This document shows, in pieces, positions 53,641 through 62,680 of a stretch of DNA of 64,000 nt (position 1 is its first letter; the number at the start of each line of letters is the position of its first letter). The stretch is from positions 1 to 64,000 of the forward strand of contig JAGGXR010000111.1 in NCBI GenBank assembly GCA_021162935.1, given 5' to 3'. A program made the translations under genes and the position numbers. The notes beneath the pieces are model-generated. The model saw only the letters and a list, made by a program, of their open reading frames with translations. It searched no databases and was not told where the DNA came from. Origin of the DNA: Deltaproteobacteria bacterium (GTDB taxonomy: Bacteria; Myxococcota_A; Polyangia; HGW-17; SLPX01).

Positions 53641-54456
53641 ATGGCTGACTCGAGCCCCGCAGATATGCTCCGTCGATTCGTCTTGGACTTCCTGGTCGAA
53701 CAAGCCCTAAAAAAAGACCCCTTTGTCGATGGTCGCAGCAGAAAAGCGCTCGCCGCGTCCTTTTCCATCGAACCCTTGGTGGATCTGGGCAATGCCCGAA
53801 AATACCGGATCATCAACACGGAAACCGCAGCGAACCGGCGAGTGTACCTCTTTTTCCTCGGTCGTCCCAGTACGGATCACGACTTTCCCACGACCGAAAT
53901 CTGTTTCAAGCGAGCCGTCGCCGTCCTTAGAGATGGCCTCACCGCCGACTCCAGCAACCATCGAGATCTGTTGGTTCGAGAACGGATCCGTAGGCAGCGA
54001 TCCCACGAGCAAGTCGGCCTCATACTCACCGAAGTGATGACCCCTCACCCCAAGCAGGCCCCTCTGGATGTCTCGGAGGTCACCGAGATACCCCGGTCTC
54101 TTCTGGCACTCGGCATCGTCGAGGCCTATCCGGCAGGAAGCTTCTCGGCGGAAGATACTCCTGAAACAGGGAGACTGGTTCGCACCCCTATGTGGGCCCC
54201 CGACCGCCAGGATATGGCGCATCAGGATTTCGCGCCCCAAGTGTCCGTCCACGACTGGCTGCAGCGCGCATACAAGGACACCTTTGGCGAGCCGCCGATA
54301 CACGTAAGCACGTCCTCGGAACAGGGGCCCGTCTATACCGTCCGCGTCAAGGAAATCACACCGAAACACGAACAGTGGGTGATCGAGGTGACCAGGCACC
54401 TACGAGTCCGCGAAGGCGCCCTCAAACTTCAGGTCCAGCTCCTCGACGTGCGATGA
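53641..54456 (+). CDS. Conserved-looking protein of unknown function
   Basis: A 271-residue cytoplasmic protein without signal peptide or membrane helix. The N-terminal 30 residues (MLRRFVLDFLVEQALKKDPFVDG) are helical. A mixed alpha/beta core (RVYLFFLGRPSTDHDFPTTEICFKRAV, HEQVGLILTEVMTPH) follows, and the C terminus (YTVRVKEITPKHEQWVIEVTRHLRV) has strands. GAGGT is close to the ATG. No motif or family recognised. It is co-directional with xseB and the next lipoprotein, but gaps of more than 100 bases make an operon uncertain. Confidence 0.65.
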   Translation: MADSSPADMLRRFVLDFLVEQALKKDPFVDGRSRKALAASFSIEPLVDLGNARKYRIINTETAANRRVYLFFLGRPSTDHDFPTTEICFKRAVAVLRDGLTADSSNHRDLLVRERIRRQRSHEQVGLILTEVMTPHPKQAPLDVSEVTEIPRSLLALGIVEAYPAGSFSAEDTPETGRLVRTPMWAPDRQDMAHQDFAPQVSVHDWLQRAYKDTFGEPPIHVSTSSEQGPVYTVRVKEITPKHEQWVIEVTRHLRVREGALKLQVQLLDVR

Positions 54457-54597
54457 ACGTTCCCTGGTATCGAGGACCAGGGAAGATAGAAACGCGATGT
54501 TCCGTATGATGAGTGATCCGTACGATTGATGACATGAAGAGAGTTGTTTGTTGCACCGATACACAAAGATGAACCATCGACACGGAGGGAACCGGTC

Positions 54598-55122
54598 ATG
54601 ACCAAGAAATTCACACACCCGCTCTTCATTGCCGCTGTGGGGTTGCTCCTCGTTGCCTGCCACGGCCCGAAGACAAACAAACGATTCGAAAAACGGTTTG
54701 CTGCGGCAAAGAAGGCGAACGACCTCGATCACCCTGTCGTCATTTCCGCAGGTGACGGCCAGGCGCTGCAGACCAATGTGCAAAAAGTTGGAGAACCGAT
54801 CCCTCCTGCAGGCACTGCCATGAGCCGGACGGTCCCAGAAACACTCTCTGCGAGGACCCTTGCTCGACTGCTGAGGCACAAGGTTTCCCGCCTGAAGTAC
54901 TGCATGTTCAACAGCTCCCTGCGAGGAAAATCCGGCAAAGCCGTCCTGACCCTCGAGGTCGCACCTTCCGGGTACGTCACGAACGTGTCCGTGGACGCGC
55001 CCGCCTTCCGCGGCACCTCCCTCGCCAGCTGCATCCGCAAGTCCGCGGAACTGTGGCGGTTCCCAAGGTTTCATCACGGAACCCTCCACCATTCATACCC
55101 CATCATTTTCCGCGGCCGCTAG
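54598..55122 (+). CDS. Lipoprotein with AgmX/TonB-like C-terminal domain
   Basis: A 174-residue lipoprotein. The signal MTKKFTHPLFIAAVGLLLVAC ends in a lipobox. A disordered linker leads to LARLLRHKVSRLKYCMFNSS, GKAVLTLEVAPSGYVTNVSV and ASCIRKSAELWRFPRF, the pattern of the AgmX/PglI-type C-terminal domain found in myxobacterial gliding and TonB-related proteins. GGAGGG precedes the ATG. Two Cys in the domain could pair. Probably a periplasmic or envelope link protein. Confidence 0.75.
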   Translation: MTKKFTHPLFIAAVGLLLVACHGPKTNKRFEKRFAAAKKANDLDHPVVISAGDGQALQTNVQKVGEPIPPAGTAMSRTVPETLSARTLARLLRHKVSRLKYCMFNSSLRGKSGKAVLTLEVAPSGYVTNVSVDAPAFRGTSLASCIRKSAELWRFPRFHHGTLHHSYPIIFRGR

Positions 55123-55195
55123 TCCTCGACTGACGACGCCCCCCCCCGAAACAGCTCTCTGAAAAAAAAAGAAGAAACCTGTGCGCCTGACGCCG

Positions 55196-56539
55196 CTACT
55201 TCTTACAAACGGACGGGGTGTCCAGACCCCCACACCATGCTTTGGGCCGCATGTCATTCTTGAGCTTCGCACCAAGCATCTCCAACGGCCCTCTCACGTT
55301 CTTTTGGGCTATTCCCAGGGCTTTGGCCAACTCCTCACGCCCCTGATCCACCGCAGTCTGGTTCCAGGGCTCCACCCCACCGGCGATGGCAGCCATTGCC
55401 TTGCAGGTCGTTTGCACCAGAGCCAAAGCCTGCTGCTTCAGTTCTGGAATCTTGAAACTCTTGTCGTCGTACTTCTTGTTGATGGCACGAATCGACCGTT
55501 TGAGCGAAATACAACCATCGGACCACCCCTTGAGGATCTTGTGAAACTTGTTCGTTGCGAGCGTCGCCCGCCAGTGGCCGTCCAGAAATGATTTCCCGTG
55601 CTCGCGCTTGATCCGGACAAAATCGATGCCCGCAAAGTTCATCTTCTTGCGGCCTTTAGAAATTATCTTCTTGCCGCTCAAGGCGAGGATCCCAGGAAAT
55701 TTTTTGGCCGCGGTCTTCTTGAGCTGCGGAAAACTCAACCCCCTTCTGTTCTGATCCCAGAAGGACCGATAGACCCCCTTGCCCACGACGAATCGCCCAC
55801 CACCGATCGTGATCGTGGACATACGGATGGTGGACCCCAGCACCCGCTCCTTTTCTGTAAAATTGAGGTCGATGGTCAGACGATGTTCCTTGTCCACGTA
55901 TGCCAACAGGACGGGACAACGAAACCAATTGAATCCATCAAGCGGAAGAGCCGAGCCGGTTCCGGGCTCCACGTTCAGTTCCACCTTTTTTTCCTTCTTC
56001 GTGGCAGTGATGAGGCGTTCTCGTTCCACGAGGGAGGACGTGACGTGAAAACGATGCTGGCGGTACTCGTCACAGGGACCGGAAAAGTATCCAACCATGG
56101 CCTTGCGAATCTCATCATGCCACTTGACGAGCTGCTCGAACTCCTCATCTTGGAGCCCCTTGACCGACACGGTGGCCGTGCCGATCTTGACCGTGATCCC
56201 GCCAGCTTTGGTCTTCTTGGACCCTTTCATGGCGCGATACCCGAAGAACCCACCGACGGCGACCAAAACGAGGATCACGGCGATAATCACCCCAAGGTGG
56301 CTCTTGCGCGATTCCGGCTCTGCGGCTGCCGCATGAGACGGCGAACCCGTCGCCCCGGAGCCAACCGTCGCCGGGACCGACGCCTGAGACGCAGAAACCG
56401 TAGCTTCATCGGACAAAGAGGCCTCCTCTTCGACCGGACTTTCTTCAGGTGGCCAGGGTTCGTGACAGAACGGACATGCGTCCTGACTTTTCTTGACGCG
56501 ATCGGGAATTTGTTCGTGACAATTTGGACAAACGTACAT
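55196..56539 (-). CDS. Zinc-ribbon membrane protein, unknown function
   Basis: A 447-residue protein. A zinc ribbon at the N terminus uses Cys4, Cys7, Cys22 and Cys25 (CPNC and CPFC). An acidic disordered segment leads to one transmembrane helix (LGVIIAVILVLVAVGGFFGY, about 82-101). The large outside domain has beta strands and a conserved-looking helical end (DEIRKAMVGYFSGPCDEYRQ, FHKILKGWSDGCISLKRSIR). The ribbon and anchor layout resembles many deltaproteobacterial signalling proteins. AAGGATG lies before the ATG. The function is unknown. Confidence 0.75.
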   Translation of the reverse strand: MYVCPNCHEQIPDRVKKSQDACPFCHEPWPPEESPVEEEASLSDEATVSASQASVPATVGSGATGSPSHAAAAEPESRKSHLGVIIAVILVLVAVGGFFGYRAMKGSKKTKAGGITVKIGTATVSVKGLQDEEFEQLVKWHDEIRKAMVGYFSGPCDEYRQHRFHVTSSLVERERLITATKKEKKVELNVEPGTGSALPLDGFNWFRCPVLLAYVDKEHRLTIDLNFTEKERVLGSTIRMSTITIGGGRFVVGKGVYRSFWDQNRRGLSFPQLKKTAAKKFPGILALSGKKIISKGRKKMNFAGIDFVRIKREHGKSFLDGHWRATLATNKFHKILKGWSDGCISLKRSIRAINKKYDDKSFKIPELKQQALALVQTTCKAMAAIAGGVEPWNQTAVDQGREELAKALGIAQKNVRGPLEMLGAKLKNDMRPKAWCGGLDTPSVCKK

Positions 56540-56792
56540 GGCATCCTTTCCTGTGCTGATGCTTGGCTGCTCGATCGACGGGCAACCCGCGCCATTCGGG
56601 ACGGTCTTAGGTCACGTCAGTTTTAGGCAAGACCCACCGATTGTCCAGTCGGTTCGTAACCTGCCCGTCGTTTCTCTCTCATCACCGCCATACGACATGG
56701 GCCCTATCAGCCAAAACAATCTTTGAGATGCCCAGAAGTGACCGGACAGCCGCCCTTGGGCCACAGGCCAAAACCGTGAAAAACGAAAACAA

Positions 56793-58397
56793 CTACTGGG
56801 CCACGAAGAGCCAGTCGCCCTTGGCATAAAACTGACTCCAACGCCCAAAGCTGAGTGCCCCGAAGGTGTGCCAGACGATCCCCCAGAGAATGAGACTCTT
56901 GGCCAAAGGCCCAAACTTTCGCCCCGTCATGGTGAGCAATACGAGAAGCAGCGGCGTGTAATCCAGGCTGAACCGGTAGGTGAACTGCACGTAACCGGAA
57001 TTTTGATACATGAAATGCAGGAGCGCTATGGGGAAAATGGACAGCCAGCAAGCATAATGCAAAGGGCCCTTTTGCTTCGGCCACATCGCATAGACGAAAA
57101 AGGGCGTGACAGCGAGTAGACTGATTCCGTGTCGGCTGATGACGATGTATGGATAGTGCGTCTGGATGTAGGGAAGCAGCGTGAAGGCGGCAGACAGGTT
57201 CCTGGACATGTAATGCACGTTGAACAGGCCCCAACGCTCGATCCTCGGCAGCCACCGAATGTTGAGATACGTGTGGCCGAACTCGAAGGGATTGTCGAAC
57301 CGCTGCCAGTTCAGATAGGCCATCCATAGCCCTATCACCATCACAGGGAGGGCGAAGGAAAGAAGGGGGTGGATCGTTTTGCGCCAGGCGACTTTCCTAA
57401 ACAGATCCTTGAAACCTTGTTTCGGATCGAGGCCCGATGGCTTGAGCACCATGAGGACAAAAAATGGAAAGGCCATCAACATCGGCGTCCTGGTGATAAA
57501 AGCGGCACCGAGACACAGGCCGGCAGCAAAGGGCTCGTGCCCATCCACGGACGCCAAGAGATAGGACAAAAGCAGCGTGGTCCCCACGATATGGGCCGTG
57601 TACCAGACCTCGCCAATGACCGCACAATAAAAATGGACCGTACCGAAGGTGAAAAACGCGGTCAGCCACAGGTTGTCCACGATACCCATGGCATTGTAGC
57701 CGGAACGCCGAAGTTCCACGAGCAACAAGAAGGCAAGGACCGGATTGAGCGCCGCCACGATCACGGTGAACCACACGTCATTGAATTGGTACCCGTCCGC
57801 CGCCACTCCCGGCATCATCAGCATCGCAGGAAGAGGGGGGAACGACACGTACCAGGTCGTTTCCGTCCTTCGGACCGAACCGGGCATCACATGGACAATC
57901 TTGCCCTTGGTCGTTCGGAATGCGTGCTGCCCAGCCGCTTTCCACCACTGTCCCCGCAAAGTTTTTCCACTTGAGAGGGTCAGTGTCATCACGCGAGCCC
58001 AATCGTTTTGATGGGGAGGATGCTTGCGGAGACGCAACTGTCCATGGTTGAGGGAATCCGCCAGGTACACGAAATGATTGTCCACCGAAGGACGCTTCAG
58101 TCGGGAGCCCGATGCTGCCACCAATCCGCCGAGCGCAACGAGATAAATGACAGCCGGCTCCCACCACGGAACCTCTCGGAGCCGTCGCAATGCGGACACG
58201 AGAATCCCTGCCACCCCACCAACAGCCGCTCCCGCCACGAACCCAGCCGCAAGCGTGACCAAGGCCATGCTGCGCGTGGCCCCATAGATGAGACCCAACG
58301 AGCCTCCGACGAGGATCGAGACAACGGGCAGAGACCATGCGGTTCGATGATTCGAAATCGCTGGTGCTGCCTGACTGGACTGCCCTAATTCGTTCAT
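56793..58397 (-). CDS. Polytopic glycosyltransferase-like membrane protein (GT-C type)
   Basis: A 534-residue inner-membrane protein with about eleven hydrophobic helices. A charged loop after the third helix (VDNHFVYLADSLNHGQLRLRK) and later loops (YVSFPPLPAMLMMPG, LNWQRFDNPFEFGHTYLN) resemble the GT-C superfamily of dolichol- or undecaprenyl-phosphate-dependent mannosyl/arabinosyl transferases. The start overlaps the stop of the Tex-like gene by ATGA, so the two are coupled. Acceptor and donor unknown. The 253-base gap below it shows nothing clear. Confidence 0.82.
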   Translation of the reverse strand: MNELGQSSQAAPAISNHRTAWSLPVVSILVGGSLGLIYGATRSMALVTLAAGFVAGAAVGGVAGILVSALRRLREVPWWEPAVIYLVALGGLVAASGSRLKRPSVDNHFVYLADSLNHGQLRLRKHPPHQNDWARVMTLTLSSGKTLRGQWWKAAGQHAFRTTKGKIVHVMPGSVRRTETTWYVSFPPLPAMLMMPGVAADGYQFNDVWFTVIVAALNPVLAFLLLVELRRSGYNAMGIVDNLWLTAFFTFGTVHFYCAVIGEVWYTAHIVGTTLLLSYLLASVDGHEPFAAGLCLGAAFITRTPMLMAFPFFVLMVLKPSGLDPKQGFKDLFRKVAWRKTIHPLLSFALPVMVIGLWMAYLNWQRFDNPFEFGHTYLNIRWLPRIERWGLFNVHYMSRNLSAAFTLLPYIQTHYPYIVISRHGISLLAVTPFFVYAMWPKQKGPLHYACWLSIFPIALLHFMYQNSGYVQFTYRFSLDYTPLLLVLLTMTGRKFGPLAKSLILWGIVWHTFGALSFGRWSQFYAKGDWLFVAQ

Positions 58398-60097
58398 TTC
58401 TTGAAGAGATTTTCGAGTTGCGCGAGCGCATCTGACTTCGACTTGGGACGATCGTGCGGCCGCTCTCTGCGACGATGCGATCGGTTCGCCCCGTCGGGAT
58501 CAGCCGTTTTGAGAGTCAGAGCCACGCGCTTCTTGTCCGAGTCCACCTCGAGCACCCTGGCCGACACTTCCTGTCCCATAGAGACCACGTCTTCTGGATT
58601 GGACACGAACTCGGAGGACAACTCGGAAATGTGGATCATGGCGTCTTCTTCGAGGCCCATGTCCACAAACACGCCGAACCGGGTCACATTGGAAATTGTT
58701 CCATGAACGGTCATTCCGGGCCGCAGATCGGCAATGCTGCCCACCAAGGGATTCGGCTTCGCCTTCTGCTTGGTGGCCACTTGGGCGGTCCGTAGCCTCG
58801 GCTCCGCCCCCCTGCCGGACGCCGGTCTGTTCTTTCTCACATGGAGCGCCAACGCATCGCAAAGGGCAGCATGGAGATGGTCGACATCGATATCGTGCTG
58901 ATAGTCCGCCAGGCCGAGACCCACCGGATTGACTTTGGCCCACTCAGCCCCCGGATCCAACGCGCGGCGGGCCAGCACCATGGCAGACGCTATTGGGGCC
59001 GCAATCGTCCTGTCCGCTTCGCGGATCTGTCTGCGTGCCTCTGCCAACGCTGCGGTCCGAACCGTGATCACGGCAAACTGTTCCGCCAATCCAGACCGAA
59101 CCTCTGCCAAAAACTCTCGATCAGGGGCCGTGTTGGGCAAAACGACCTGTTCGATCCGATGCTGAAACAGGAAATCGACGATGTCTTTTCTCCTGTCCTG
59201 CCCCGGTTCGACAAGAATCCCAGCCAGCAACTTCCCGTGTCCATCCAAAACCGCCACACCGAGTTCCGCATCCGACCGAAGCACGGCGACCGCCCCGACC
59301 GGCGCATCACAGAACCGTGGGCTGTTCAGTAACTCCGCATACTGGGTGACGGCACTCTTGATCGCCTCGTCCTCGACCCGCCTGTCGAGCACGGCACGCA
59401 CCGCTTCGGTCAGATGGGAGGTGACGAATATCTCCGTCAAATTCTCGGGCACGGCCGCACCCATCCGACTCTTGAGGGAATCGACCAAAGCGGTGATATT
59501 CGCCATGGGCCACTCAAAATCGATATCAAGGGCACCCAATCGTTCGCCACGCCTCATAGCCAGCCACCGATGCCCTGGCAGACCGGAGAGGTTCTCCCGA
59601 CGCCGTGCATAATCCTGAAACCGATTCGCCTCGGCATGCTCCGTGTCGAGACGACAATGGAGCTGCCCCCGCTTGATGGCGAGATTCACCGCTCCGCTCC
59701 AGGCCTGCAGATGCGCATCCAAGGCGTCTGTCCACTCCGCGTCACCGTCGAACCCATCCCGAGGACACAAAGATACCGCCCGCTCCAGAGCCGCAATTTT
59801 GTGCGGCACCATGGCCCGCTCCAGCACGTCTCCGGGAGGTTCGGGCAGCTTACGATCTCGCAATAAATCGAGCAATGCGGCCAATGCACGCTCTCGATCC
59901 TGCCAAGCCCGACAGGCATCGGACAGACGTTGCAGGTGCACCTGGGGGACCGCCTCCGTGGCCGCGAACCAGGAATCGCCCATGGAAGCCATGGACGGGT
60001 CCTTTTCCAAAACGGCAAGTAACTCGTCGAGCCGGTCCTGGGGGAAAACCTCCAGGTCCACCATCCGAGTCTTGGTCACGAAATCCTTGAGTCTCAC
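58394..60097 (-). CDS. Truncated Tex-like protein with S1 RNA-binding domain
   Basis: A 567-residue protein related to the transcription accessory factor Tex. A helical N-terminal part is followed by a YqgF/RuvX-like domain (AVAVLRSDAELGVAVLDGHG, VVLPNTAPDREFLAEV). NPVGLGLADYQHDIDVDHL matches the Tex region before the helix-hairpin-helix. The C terminus is an S1 domain (LRPGMTVHGTISNVTRFGVF, GLEEDAMIHISELS). The helix-hairpin-helix modules of full Tex (about 770 residues) are missing. The frame is intact, so this is a shortened subfamily and not an obvious pseudogene. GTG is the start, with GGAAGGG upstream. Probably binds RNA. Confidence 0.8.
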   Translation of the reverse strand: MRLKDFVTKTRMVDLEVFPQDRLDELLAVLEKDPSMASMGDSWFAATEAVPQVHLQRLSDACRAWQDRERALAALLDLLRDRKLPEPPGDVLERAMVPHKIAALERAVSLCPRDGFDGDAEWTDALDAHLQAWSGAVNLAIKRGQLHCRLDTEHAEANRFQDYARRRENLSGLPGHRWLAMRRGERLGALDIDFEWPMANITALVDSLKSRMGAAVPENLTEIFVTSHLTEAVRAVLDRRVEDEAIKSAVTQYAELLNSPRFCDAPVGAVAVLRSDAELGVAVLDGHGKLLAGILVEPGQDRRKDIVDFLFQHRIEQVVLPNTAPDREFLAEVRSGLAEQFAVITVRTAALAEARRQIREADRTIAAPIASAMVLARRALDPGAEWAKVNPVGLGLADYQHDIDVDHLHAALCDALALHVRKNRPASGRGAEPRLRTAQVATKQKAKPNPLVGSIADLRPGMTVHGTISNVTRFGVFVDMGLEEDAMIHISELSSEFVSNPEDVVSMGQEVSARVLEVDSDKKRVALTLKTADPDGANRSHRRRERPHDRPKSKSDALAQLENLFKK

Positions 60098-60223
60098 AGC
60101 CCTTCCCTTCCGTGGGAACAGTCCCTAGCCCGATGTCACCAAGTTTGCCTGGAGCGTGACTGGTCCAGTCCGCAAAGGGCAGCTTGTGCTGGGTGAACGT
60201 CCAAAACAGTCGAACAGGCTTTT

Positions 60224-60252
60224 AAAATATTTCCCCTGCTGTTTTCCGTCAA
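60224..60252 (-). promoter_or_regulatory. Candidate promoter for the Tex-like operon
   Basis: On the minus strand TTGACG (60252-60247) and TATTTT (60229-60224) with a 17-base spacer, about 125 bases before the GTG start. This is the only clear element in the 320-base gap 60098-60417. Confidence 0.5.
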
Positions 60253-60417
60253 GCTGTTTTCCCAAGTTTTCCGATGCCCACCACTGTCTGTACACTTGGG
60301 TCGATTCGTTGTCCCATCGACACACGGACTGCGCCGAGAACCGACAGAAGCCCCCAGTCGGTTGGCGGAACACCCGATTCGAACGAACCCTGTCAGACCA
60401 CAAAAAGAGCGGACGTG

Positions 60418-61023
60418 TCACTCACTGGAAGGGTGACCTTCACTGGGAATCTGGAGGCTCGATGGATTCTCCCGCTCCAAAACGAAATATGAGACGAACA
60501 CCCGAATAGGCCCGGCCAACGCCACGTAGGCCTTGCCCAGGAACAGATCCTTGTTGTCCTGATAGAGCTGTACCACGTAGTCCCGCAGCCTCGTAGAGGG
60601 GTCGTACGACTTTGCCTCCGGGCAATCATAGTTGACGAGCACCGCATTGGGATACCGGCAATCCACCTCTGTCATCCGCACTGGGTAACATCGATACCAG
60701 GCATGCTTGATCGACAGGCCGCCCTTGACCCGATCGAACCAAGGATCGGCAAGGGGTGTCTGCACGACCTGGACGTTGTATCCGTTCAGGTAGGAAGGAT
60801 CTTGCTCACTCGGATCGGCCTGGTAGAAGCCCTTTTTGAACTTACGAAAGCCCAACATCTCGGTGAGGACCAACGTGTTGTACCCTCGAAATTCCCAGCC
60901 GGCCAGGTCCTCCAGTCGCGGACGAACTCCCTGTCGCATGGCCATTTCGAGTTGGTCGTTGGACGCCACACACAGGGACAGGTAATCATATCGTTGGCCA
61001 TTGGGCTGCTTTGGAATCGTCAT
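60418..61023 (-). CDS. Protein of unknown function next to an SDR
   Basis: A 201-residue soluble protein. A conserved-looking central block, GWEFRGYNTLVLTEMLGFRKFKKGF, is followed by QTPLADPWFDRVKGG and, near the end, VNYDCPEAKSYDPSTRLRDYVVQLYQDNKDLFLGKAYVALAG. No signal peptide or membrane helix stands out, though the end is moderately hydrophobic. ATG at 61023 follows GAGG; an ATG 45 bases earlier lacks a ribosome site. It lies 108 bases downstream of the SDR gene on the same strand, so a shared pathway is plausible. No family name can be given. Confidence 0.7.
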   Translation of the reverse strand: MTIPKQPNGQRYDYLSLCVASNDQLEMAMRQGVRPRLEDLAGWEFRGYNTLVLTEMLGFRKFKKGFYQADPSEQDPSYLNGYNVQVVQTPLADPWFDRVKGGLSIKHAWYRCYPVRMTEVDCRYPNAVLVNYDCPEAKSYDPSTRLRDYVVQLYQDNKDLFLGKAYVALAGPIRVFVSYFVLERENPSSLQIPSEGHPSSE

Positions 61024-61131
61024 ATTCTTTGCCTCGTCTTTCTTCGGTCCACCGGTATCATCCACCATGTTGCGTCGATCCGCATTACGCCCGGTCCGGA
61101 TCCGCTCGATGCTTCGGAACCAAATTCTGAA

Positions 61132-62178
61132 TCAGATCCACCCATTCCGCTGGTACCAGACAACGGTATCGGCGATACCCCTGCGGGCATCTGGATATTG
61201 AAACTGGAACCCGCTGCTCTTGATCTTGTGGTTCGAATAGACGAAATCGACACCCAGATACTTGATCGTATCGGCTTCGATGGGGGGCGGCCGATGTGTG
61301 ATGTTCGTCGAGGTCCACTGCAGGGCACGTGCAAGCGGCATCAAGGCGGTTTTGACCACCCCAATGGGCACAGAAGGAGCCTTGACGAATGGATGCCCGG
61401 TCAAACTCGCAGTAAACGCAAAGAAGTCCACGGTGGTCATTTGCGAGTCATCGTTGACAATGTAGTCCTGTCCATCCATAGATGAATGCTCCGCCGCGTG
61501 AAGGGCCGCCCGACACATGTCCACCGCATGCACGAAGGGAATCCGGAAGGTCCAATTCCTTGGGGCGACGGCGACGGGCTGCGTCGCGGCCTGCATAAGG
61601 AGCGGGCCGCTCCCATAAGCGGCCCTGGGCCCATAGACCGTCGTGCCTCGAACAATGGAATAGGCCATGTCGTGTTTTTCGCAAAAGTCCCGAACGACCT
61701 GCTCCGCCTGCCATTTGGACTCAAGATAATTGTTCGTGGGCCGAATCGGACTTTCTTCCGTGATGGGCAACGAAGCGGTCTCGATGTCGTAGATGCCGCC
61801 AGCCCCCCAATACACGATTTTCTTGAACGAGTTCTGCTCCTGGAGCAACTCGAGGAGATTGCGCGTTCCTGCGACATTGACGGCTTCGAGCAAGGCCCAC
61901 GGAGCCGTATAGTTGAAAACGGCGCCAAGATGGAAGACGTACCCCACCCCCTCGACAGCCTTTTCAAGGGAAGCCTTGTCGGTAAGATCCGCTGCCACGA
62001 ACGGGACATCCAGGGCATCCAAAACCGAGGGGAAATGCCCCAAGATTCGATCATCCCGCTCATGCGCCGAAGCCAAATCCGTTGCCCGAACCGGAAACCC
62101 CGCCTCTTTGAGAATCTCGACCATATGGGTCCCCATGAATCCACAGGATCCCGTGACCAAACAAAGTGGTCTGCCCAT
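61132..62178 (-). CDS. Extended SDR, NAD-dependent epimerase/3-beta-HSD-like
   Basis: A 348-residue extended short-chain dehydrogenase. The dinucleotide loop is VTGSCGFMGTHMVE (GxxGxxG). HLGAVFNYTAPW lies where 'HLAA' is usual. The catalytic Tyr and Lys are in NNYLESKWQAE. RGTTVYGPRAAYGSGPLL and IPFVHAVDMCRAALHAAE are typical of the 3-beta-hydroxysteroid/sugar epimerase branch. The substrate could be a sterol-like or NDP-sugar compound. ATG at 62178 has GAGG 7 bases upstream. It probably forms a unit with the gene of unknown function downstream. Confidence 0.88.
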   Translation of the reverse strand: MGRPLCLVTGSCGFMGTHMVEILKEAGFPVRATDLASAHERDDRILGHFPSVLDALDVPFVAADLTDKASLEKAVEGVGYVFHLGAVFNYTAPWALLEAVNVAGTRNLLELLQEQNSFKKIVYWGAGGIYDIETASLPITEESPIRPTNNYLESKWQAEQVVRDFCEKHDMAYSIVRGTTVYGPRAAYGSGPLLMQAATQPVAVAPRNWTFRIPFVHAVDMCRAALHAAEHSSMDGQDYIVNDDSQMTTVDFFAFTASLTGHPFVKAPSVPIGVVKTALMPLARALQWTSTNITHRPPPIEADTIKYLGVDFVYSNHKIKSSGFQFQYPDARRGIADTVVWYQRNGWI

Positions 62179-62318
62179 CCGTGCACCTCTCTTGTGTTGC
62201 GTCGCCTCACCCATCACGGACCACTGACCCAGTCGACATGGCCGCAGGCGCCAAGCGCTCCGATATGGAGCCGCCGAACCCACACGTTGAAACTTCGGTC
62301 CATGAATCTAGGCGTAAA

Positions 62319-62346
62319 GCTATCAAACGATAACGCACCGTGTCAA
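62319..62346 (-). promoter_or_regulatory. Candidate promoter for the SDR gene
   Basis: On the minus strand a perfect TTGACA (62346-62341) and GATAGC (62324-62319) with a 16-base spacer, about 140 bases before the SDR start. The 11-mer TCAACAGTGTT at 62343-62353 also occurs at 51096-51106, beside the HU promoter. Confidence 0.45.
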
Positions 62347-62550
62347 CAGTGTTAAGCCTCGCGTCTGACGGACACGGAAACGGCGTTGGGCCGCCAAAAC
62401 CGACGAGTCATGGATCGACACACCGACTGAACACCAACCTAGCCTTGTATCAGGTACGTATCGTCCCAACGAACGGCTCTGGAACCACGCAATGATCGAC
62501 GCCCCTGCTGGCATGAAATCGACGGATGTGTGCCTTTCAAAATAAACATT

Positions 62551-62590
62551 GGATCGATTTGTTGATCGATCCCCACCCAATGGCTAGTAT
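62551..62590 (+). promoter_or_regulatory. Promoter with overlapping palindromic operator for the small PilZ gene
   Basis: TTGATC (62562-62567) and TAGTAT (62585-62590) with a 17-base spacer. The perfect palindrome GGATCGAT-TTGTTG-ATCGATCC (62551-62572) covers the -35. It is 90 bases before the PilZ start. In the rest of the 502-base gap between SDR and PilZ genes I see only the SDR promoter. Confidence 0.55.
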
Positions 62591-62680
62591 AGGGGAAGCG
62601 ATGGCAACTTGGGCGGGCACCGAACTCGGTGCTTCTTGCAGGTCCGAAAAACGCCTCAAATCTCGAGAAAAGGTGGCACC

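Noticed and set aside
58394-60097. tex pseudogene
   Set aside because: Shorter than full Tex, but the frame is intact from a good start to an ATGA-coupled stop and the S1 domain is well kept.
60360-60400. tRNA-like GTTCGAATC on the minus strand
   Set aside because: The T-stem would need three G-T pairs, no CCA end fits and no acceptor partner lies at the right distance.
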